DNA of 64,000 nt from Liolophura sinensis (Eukaryota > Mollusca > Polyplacophora > Chitonida > Chitonidae). The position numbers were made by a program, and so were the translations under genes. A model generated the notes under the pieces. That model made no database searches. It was not told the DNA's origin and saw nothing but the letters and a program-made list of their open reading frames with translations. Location of the stretch: contig NC_088302.1 in assembly GCF_032854445.1 (NCBI RefSeq), positions 28,682,330-28,746,329 of the forward strand, given 5' to 3'. Positions 27,101 through 36,100 of this stretch are shown here, piece by piece (position 1 is the first letter of the stretch; each line of letters opens with the position of its first letter).

Positions 27101-30100
27101 TCAGTGAAGACTTTCATGCTGATAACGGACAAGTGGGTGTTCCACCCATGGGAGCTGTGTATTATACACCTAACTACATTGACCAGGCCACTCTGCAGGA
27201 TTTCGTAAGGAAACAAGTGTAAGTTGTTTACAATGAGACTATGCTTTGTGGAAAATTGGGCTACCTAATATTTTTTGTCCCTAATTAAGTTCCTCATTTT
27301 ACCCTATTCTGAGAGTCTCTGGATCTTAGCTGTTTCTAGAGTTTAGGATGATGTTCTCTGGAAAATGGCAGTTTTACCACTAAAAGTGATATTTTATTTC
27401 CTTTGGACAAAATTTGATGCAAATCCCTGTATGTTGCATTAGGCGTGTCTTGGGCTCATGCCATGACCAAGCATTGTTGTTTCCTTTTGCCCATATATTT
27501 TTATAGCTAACAGATTTCAGGAAACATTATATTTGTCATTGCTTTTTTTGTTCGCTGAATCATGCGTTGTCAATACTGGTAGAGTCCAGGTTTACCTGAT
27601 GTGCATGTTTATCTTGTTCTGTGTGAATTCCAGGGAGTATTACTTCAGTGACGAGAACCTCCAGGGGGACTTCTTCCTCAGACGACGGATGGATAAGGAA
27701 GGCTGGATCCCGATCAGTCTGATTGCCAGCTTCCACAGGGTTCAGGCTTTAACACAGGATGTCTCAGCCATTGTGGAGGTAAACTATTCCTCAGTACTGT
27801 AGCACATGCAAATTAGATGTACCTATCTGACCAGTATAGTAGAAAAATTATTAATGAAATAATCAACTTCATTTAGAGTTGTCCTCCCTTGATGAGTTCA
27901 GTTGCCATCTAAAACTAGTGAAAAGTTTGACAGTCATGCTCTGGTTAATTCCGTCATTTACTTACTTCTGGTAATGATTGTTAGACATGAGAATATAATG
28001 TGGTGGTGCCTTAAATGGAAGGTAGCACATAAAACTGATCAGATAGGTATGGGTAATTTGCATGTTCTACAAGAATGGCATCCTGCTTAGTGGTGGAATA
28101 GGTGTATTCAACACATAGGAAGAAACTACACTCAAAAACACTTCATAGGATGTTAAACTGTGAGTAATTGTGAAGAAACTCTTAATTCCATGGACTGGCA
28201 CCGATGACTCAGTTGGTAAAGCATCCACTTAAGGGGAGGTAGATCCAGGATCAATCCTGGGTTGAGTCACACCTAAGACTTTAAAAAGGGAAGTAATAAC
28301 TTCCTCGCTTCACGTTCAACATTAAGGGGATAGTGCAGCGACTGGTTGACCCGGCTCAGATGGGTGGTTTACTTGCCTTCGGTAAGTCGTCTCCATGGAG
28401 CACCACTGGATAAAAGAGCGGTGGAAATCTGCTCTGCAGCATGGAGCACATTACACGTACATGCTCTCTAAGGACCCCTTCGTCGTCATATGATGGCGAA
28501 GTGACGTTAAGCCCTAAGCACTCACACACACTAATTCTGTGAATTGTTCATGGAGTTAGGAGGCTAACTGCTACTCAAACACTTTCAGTCATATATCAGA
28601 TATCAGAAAGCATTGTAAGGCTTTGTTTTTGTTTATTAATAATATAGTTGATAAAATTTTCATCTTAATACAGTCCATTTCTTGCTAAATTGGTTTGTTC
28701 GCCATCACTTTAATGTAGTGGTAAGTCTTGTGTCATTCTTGAAGGAGAGGCATTTAACAATCATGCTGTTAAGTTCTCCATAATTTTGTTGAACACAGAA
28801 GAAAAATAACTTTCATTAATCATAGTCTTGTACTAACCTTACCAAATCGTTTTTAAATTTTGTCCATGTTGAATCAGTATAGTGCAATGCAGTAAATAGA
28901 TGTCTCATTTTGTGTATGTGAAAGGACAGTGTTGATTACAACATACTAAAGAAGACAGAAAATAGAATAAGGAAGCTCTGATGAGTGGGAAGACTTGGCA
29001 TATTGTTTAGAAAACACAGATCTACATATGATGCAATAACTGAGGTGGCAAGACCGCAAGTATATTGCATCAGAAACAGTGTAAGTGATAAATGTTAAAA
29101 CTGATGGTGCAGATCATGTTGTTTCAGGCATTGAATGACAGCTCATGTACATCAAATATGTGTTTTATTTCAGGCTCTCAAGACAAGCGAAACTGTGACC
29201 ATGTCAGAAGACTTCACTAAAGTTCAGGCAAAAACAGAACCAGAGAAATGGCCTCTTCTGGGCCCTCCAATCATCACGTCCAATCTCCATGCTGATGTAC
29301 CAGAGTTTGTGCCCGGCCGCCCCTTCACAGCAGCCATTGACATCTCCCAGTCTCCGGGATATGGACTGGCCAAGGATAACAGTAAGAAGTGGCTAGAGTT
29401 GTGGGTGGGGGTTGTTTGGGCTAGGGTGGTGTGGTAGTTGGGGGGGGAGTATGAGTAATAATGCAATGGGTTCTGGTCAGTACAGAGTTATGGCGCTGTC
29501 TGTTTACAGGTCCGTATTGTCTACATTTATTTACCAGTAAAGGGTTATGATGATGCCTGTTGACAGTGTAGTACAGGGTTATATACAGTTATTGACCTTC
29601 CATTCGGTTTATACATGGATTTGTGAACCGGAGAGAATTAATATCGATATTTAAACAGTATCAACATCAAAAACAGTGATGATGTGAACGTTTCACAGGT
29701 CCATGTATAAACCAAATGGGTAGTCAACAATTGTTTATTATATATAACGCAAGAACGACAAGAAAATTTCAGATTGAAATGGAATGTGCTGAATTTATTA
29801 ACAAAGAAAACCTCATCATCAGCACAATGAATCTCACTGCATGCTCATATACCCAGCACTGTAAAGTGTCAAATTATAATTTAATTATTATTATAATTAT
29901 TATAATTATTATAATTATTATAATGTATTATAATTTGGTTAGCTCTGTCATGTCATGATCCCACAGTTTCGTAATGTTTATTGTTTAAGTAATGTTTATT
30001 TGACCTAAGTAATGATGACATCATTTTCGGAACTCTATAGTGGGGCTATTTTTTAGCAGAGGTGTATATCACAGTTGGTATAACTGTTGGCTACTTGCCA

Positions 30101-33100
30101 GGTTTATGTTGTTTTTTGTTTTTTTTTTTTCACCAGCACAATCACAGCATTTCTGACACAAACACTGTAGGTTATATAATAATTGTGTGTGTTTCCAGGT
30201 GAGTATAACGAGGAGTACATGGTAGAAGGAAGTGAAAGAGACGGTGACCTGTATGGGGCGGAGTTTGACAGCCTAAGGTTCCACACGTCGCATCAGCTAT
30301 CTTCCAGTGCACCAGACTTACAGGGGGAGTGGAAGGAGGTGCGACGGAAAGAGAAGAAGCCTATCACACCTGTCAAGGACACTAGTCAGGTGAGATACAC
30401 CGGTGTAAAAGTGGAGCTCTGGTAAACTGAACACATTGGATTTATATCAATGATAACAGGACCACACGAAAACAACACTGTTAAACATGTTTCATGACAG
30501 ATCGCCATATAGAGCTGTTAGAGCTGGATTCTGTGTATTGGTTTACAACACTGTTAAACATGTTTCATGACAGATCGCCATATAGAGCCATTAGAGCTGG
30601 AGTCTGTGTATTGTATTACAACACTGTTTAACATGTTTCAGACTGATCCCCACATAGAGCAAGAAGAGCTGGATTCTGTGTATTGTATTACTACACTGTT
30701 AAACATGTTTCAGACTGATCCCCACATAGAGCAAGAAGAGCTGGATTTTATGTTTGATGAGGAGATGGAAAACTTGGAGGTGGGAAGAAAAAACAATTTT
30801 ACAGATTGGTGAGTGGAAAAATTCTCCTCCTGTGCACAGTTGATCAGAATTGGTTTTGGACTAAACACCAGATTTAACTTTAAGTCAAGTCTTCAACTGT
30901 GTACGTGATAAAGACATTGTGCACCAGTGTAAACAAATGAACTAAAACTGCTGCTATTATACTTTGACTTCGCAGAAGTTTGGCAAAAAATTTAGATGTA
31001 AATTTTGTCTGAATACCAGTATTAGCTAATACAGTTTTGATCAACTGGACCCTGATCATGGTACGTGTATTAGCACAATTCCTAGATAAGGACAGAATGC
31101 ATCTGTGAAATCGGAAATACTAGCCTGATCCAAGGTATTTTGTGTTGAAAATATCGTTTGGGATTCAGACAGGTAACTAGGGGAGATAACTTCAGGTTTG
31201 GTATTCCCACAAAATGTTTCATTTTATTACTTACTTCAAAATTCTGTAGGAAAATTAGATTCTTGTGTATACTCAATAATAATAATAATAATGATAATGC
31301 GGTGATGTTTCTCAGAGCCTCAAGCTTGGAACTTAAGACAGGATTCAACTTCTTACAGGTCTGACGACGAATCGGATTATGAGCTACCAGATGAGGAAAT
31401 TAACAAAATTCTGATTATAACTCAAACCCCGCCTTCTCTACGCAAACACCCGCAGGGGGACAGAACTGGGGACCATATGCCCCGAGCCAAGATCAGCTCT
31501 GAGCTGTCTAAAGTCATCAATGATGGACTGTACTACTATGAGCAGGACCTCTGGGAGGATGGTGCTGATGTGAGTAGAACTGGCAAGATATTGTAATTAG
31601 GAATCAGTTGTATTTGTCCCTGTGACTGGAAATTGACATTATCTCAACTTTCGCTGTGAATTTAATTTCTGGCTTTACAACTGGGGTATTTCGCAGTTTT
31701 TTCTGTAAACAAGGTCTTTTTAGGCTTCATGTAAAAACAACCCTAAGGTAACCATCATAGTTTCATGTAAAGGCTAACACATTTTTTTGGCTTATATACC
31801 AGGTCTTACTATTTCAAAAAACTCCTCTGTATTTGGATTAGACTTGTACTACTGTATTTTCCCCAAATATTCTTTTAAAAAATCACTTTTTGAGGCATAT
31901 AGAAGGTTATAAATGTGACTTTTGGTACTGAAAGTGACATTTTCAGTAGGATTTCTCAAAAAGAAAGTAGAAATGACCATTATGAGTAATCAAGTCATGG
32001 TTGAAATTTAGGTCAATAGAACGTTCAGAATTTTCAGAATTAAGAAGCCCGATTTTGATATGCCTACTACATGTGTGTAGTTGTCTGTCTGTTTACAGGA
32101 ATTTAAGACTGTGCAGGTGATAAGCAGGGAGGAATTTGCCAACATTTCACAGGAGCCTCAGCCCCGTGTTGTGGACCAGGTGCCTCCTCCCCCACCCCCG
32201 CCAGCCTCCTCAGGTAAACTAATAGATGCAGGCACTCACCAGTCTAGCAAGCTGTACTGTGTTCACTATGAACAGATTTATAGACTGCTGTCTGCCACTG
32301 AAAATGCAGATTGTTCTAAGCAGATATGCACTTTGATAGATCACAGATTTGCCCATGCTCTGTTTTATTGTTTGCTTTTAGGGCCTCGTGTGCTCCAATA
32401 GTAATGGTGCTGACTTGCTGCGACAGTCAGGCTGTAACCAATGAAGTTGAGTGTTTGAATCCAGCTCTTGCTGCTTCGACTTTGTTTTTAAGTCAGGAGG
32501 TTTGTCAGGCCCCTTATGGTGGTGTATTCTGGAACCTTCCAAGTCAGGAGGTTTGTCAGGCCCCTGATGGTGGTGTATTCTGGAACCTTCCAAGTCAGGA
32601 GATTTGTCAGTCCCCTGATGGTGGTGTATTCTGGAACTTTCAAAGTCAGGAGATTTGTCAGGGCCCTGTTGGTGGTGTATTCTGGAACTTTCCAAATCAT
32701 GAGGTTTGTCAGGCCCCTGATGGTGGTGTATTCTGGAACCTTCTAAGTCAGGAGATTTGTCAGGCCCCTGATGGTGGTGTATTCTGGAACCTTCCAAGTC
32801 AGGAGGTTTGTCAGGCCCCTGATGGTGGTGTATTCTGGAACCTTCCAAGTCAGGAGATTTGTCAGTCCCCTGATGGTGGTGTATTCTGGAACCTTCCAAG
32901 TCAGGAGATTTGTCAGTCCCCTGATGGTGGTGTATTCTGGAACTTTCCAAATCATGAGGTTTGTCAGTCCCCTGATGGTGGTGTATTCTGGAACCTTCCA
33001 AGTCAGGAGATTTGTCAGTCCCCTGATGGTGGTGTATTCTGGAACCTTCCAAGTCAGGAGGTTTGTCAGGTCCCTGATGGTGGTGTATTCTGGAACCTTC

Positions 33101-36100
33101 GAAGTCAGGAGATTTGTCAGTCCCCTGATGGTGGTGTATTCTGGACACTTGTCTTTCCTCCACCCATAAACATGGGTTCAGTCATATAACTGAAACATTC
33201 TTCAGCACTGCATTAAACAACAATTGCTTTATAGACAATTCAGCACTATTTTGCCAATATCGAATGACATGGTCATTGTGATGGTTATGAAAAATGGTTA
33301 TTCATGGTGTGAAAACCCAAACCCATGAACATGTAATGTTTGTCTGTGATGAGGGTCAACCTTTATCTAGTTAAAGTAAATCAGATTTCAAGTGTTTGAC
33401 CCTCATACATGTACATGTGCACAGTGACTTTGGGTAAGTCCTATAAAATAGTCTCTGTTAATCTTAATCCCCGTGTATGGGTAACCAAATCTTTGTTCTT
33501 TAACCTATTAAAACAATACATCTCGCAGAAACAGAGAAGACACATCCCAAAGTGCCATCTCCAGTATGCCAGAAGAACCAGCCTGAAGTGGCACGCTCTC
33601 TGCCAGCGTATGTTCCTGACACGCCTGGCCGACGTCAGTACGACACACCCAGGACGCCGCATCGAAAGGACAACAAAAAGGCGCCTCGATTTTACCCTGT
33701 GGTTAAAGACTCGACAAGGCCTCCTGATCCTCAGGTAGTGCAAACTTTCTGGGCCAGGAACCTTGCTTAGTGAAATGATTGAAATGACTTACAGTTCAGG
33801 GGAATCGTATTCTGATTATGGCAGTAATACTGATTTACGTGTGTAGGTTCATGAAAACGTGAAAGATTAGAATGGCATCTAGAAAATTAGGGCCATCTTT
33901 AAGAAATTTCTATGAGCTTGTAAAATATATGTGAATATACATATCGAAACAATTTAATAAAAAATAAAGTTAGAGATTTTATCTTTGTGTTTATGTATTG
34001 TTTCGTCTTGAACACTGAAAGCCGTGAAAATCCTTGGTATTAGATGCTGGAGATGTTGAACATTAGATCTCCCTGTTTTAATCTGCATGATCTTGATGTA
34101 TATTGATGATGAAATATTGATTTCAGACGCCAAGAAAGAGGAAAACAAAACACAGCAATAATCCGCCTATTGAGGGTCATGTGGGTTGGGTAATGGACAC
34201 AAAGGAGCATCGGCCACGTTCCAGGAATAGCTCTACATCACACAGGTGAGGTGATAGAAGAAACCCTGGCCCTGATTTACCAGGATTTCTCAACCCTTAT
34301 CATTACCCTATTTTTTTTTTAAACTTTTTCACATGTTTGAGGACAATTTCGGATGCAATTCATCCACCTTAATGTTTTGATGATAACAAGGATTTATGTT
34401 TCAGTGGGCTTACCAAAATCAGTGGTTCACGGAAATCATCATGTTTTTAGCCTACATGTAGGCAATGTCCTCAAAATGAACAACACAAATTAAACATGCG
34501 CCAAGTTGATGAAATTTGGTTGCCATTTGAGTTAGTTTGTATTTTGATGCAGGTATATCTGAACTTAAAGATACAGAAGGTTTACAACTTTCATGTCCAT
34601 TAAGAATTGCCTCATGAACATGATTTCCCATGTTTGTACAGTTCAGCGAGTACTTTGTTATTAAGTAAAACACATTTTGCTCTTAATACAAAGCTGAAGG
34701 GTCATGTCAGAGCCTTTATCAATGCCAATCCTAGTTGATTATATAAGTAGAGTTGCTAGGGCTGTTCACTATGCTTGAAAACGGTATTTATATCTATACC
34801 GAAACATCGCTCCCAAATAAAGAGTAGTTGTTATCTATGTATCTCTCTTTATATTATCCAACTCAATTTCTAAATGCCTCTCAAAGATGTAATCCTAGTT
34901 TGTGTGTACATCCTCACTTTACGCTCAGATAACTGGAGAAGTTCCATGGTTTTATGCATGTGCTGTCCATATTTTTACATCCATTCCCCTGGGTGTGGTT
35001 ATATATAACAAACAAATCAAGTATAACTATGTTATTGTTATTAAGTGTAAATACACAAATGACCTGCTCTGTTTTGGGTGTAGTCCTGCTGAGAGCAACC
35101 TGTCGGCCAGCTATGGTAGCTATGGCACCCCTCACAGCTTTCCCCAGTTCCAGCATCCTTCCCATGAACTGCTCAAGGACAATGGCTTTGTCTGGCAGGT
35201 CTACCATAAATATCATGGACGATGTCTCAAAGGTGGGTAATAGCCTCTTATTGATGGGATGAGATCACCTTAATGAACTGTGGGGCTTGTTGCTCCTCCT
35301 CAAAGGGAAACAAATCTTAACACTCACAGCGGCAGTGGCATCTACCTACTTGTAGAGGGACAGTGAACCACATAGAGTTTCTTATGCTTCTGCCCAGTTA
35401 ACGCTGCAAATACCAAAACACTGTATTACACTGTGTTCTAGGTGTCTCTTACACCCAGGCTTTTAGTTCGCCCGGCTCACAGAATAATTGATGGGATGAG
35501 TGATAGGAAATGATACATTAACATGTTTACTCATTTTGGTGGGTTTGGTCTCAAATGTAGATCTACCCTAAATACTTAACTTTTAAATGCAATTTATCCA
35601 CCAGAAAAAAAAATTTGAAGATGAAGATTTTGCTATGGGCTGGGTTGACTAGCATCAGTGCTATTTTGTTAATCTATACAGAAGAGTATTCGTACATTAT
35701 GTGGACGTGAACAGATTGAGGGTTTTGGGTAACTCGTTATCATTATATAGTTAACTATTCTTTAGAAACATCATTAAATTAAATAAGAAAGTTAAGAATT
35801 TAAAACACTCTTAAATACAACCTGGCCTTGTTAATAATGTGGAATTGAAATTAATTTTGAGTTTACATATATGCCTCTTCTCTGCTGAACTGCTGTCATG
35901 GGCCTTTTTTTGTTCAGAGAGGAAGCGTTTGGGCGTCGGCCAGTCACAGGAGATGAACACGCTCTTCAGATTCTGGTCATTCTTTCTGCGCCAACATTAC
36001 AACAAGAAGATGTACCAGGAGTTCCGTCAGCTGGCCGTGGAGGATGCGGAAGCAGGCTACAGGTAATGACATTGGAATGCTAGACAAGCATTGTGACACA

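Noticed and set aside
32326-33189. 287-codon + strand and 261-codon - strand open frames as repeat-protein genes
   Set aside because: Both come from a 51-bp minisatellite within LARP1 intron 13. The unit length is a multiple of three and lacks stops, so several frames on both strands stay open.
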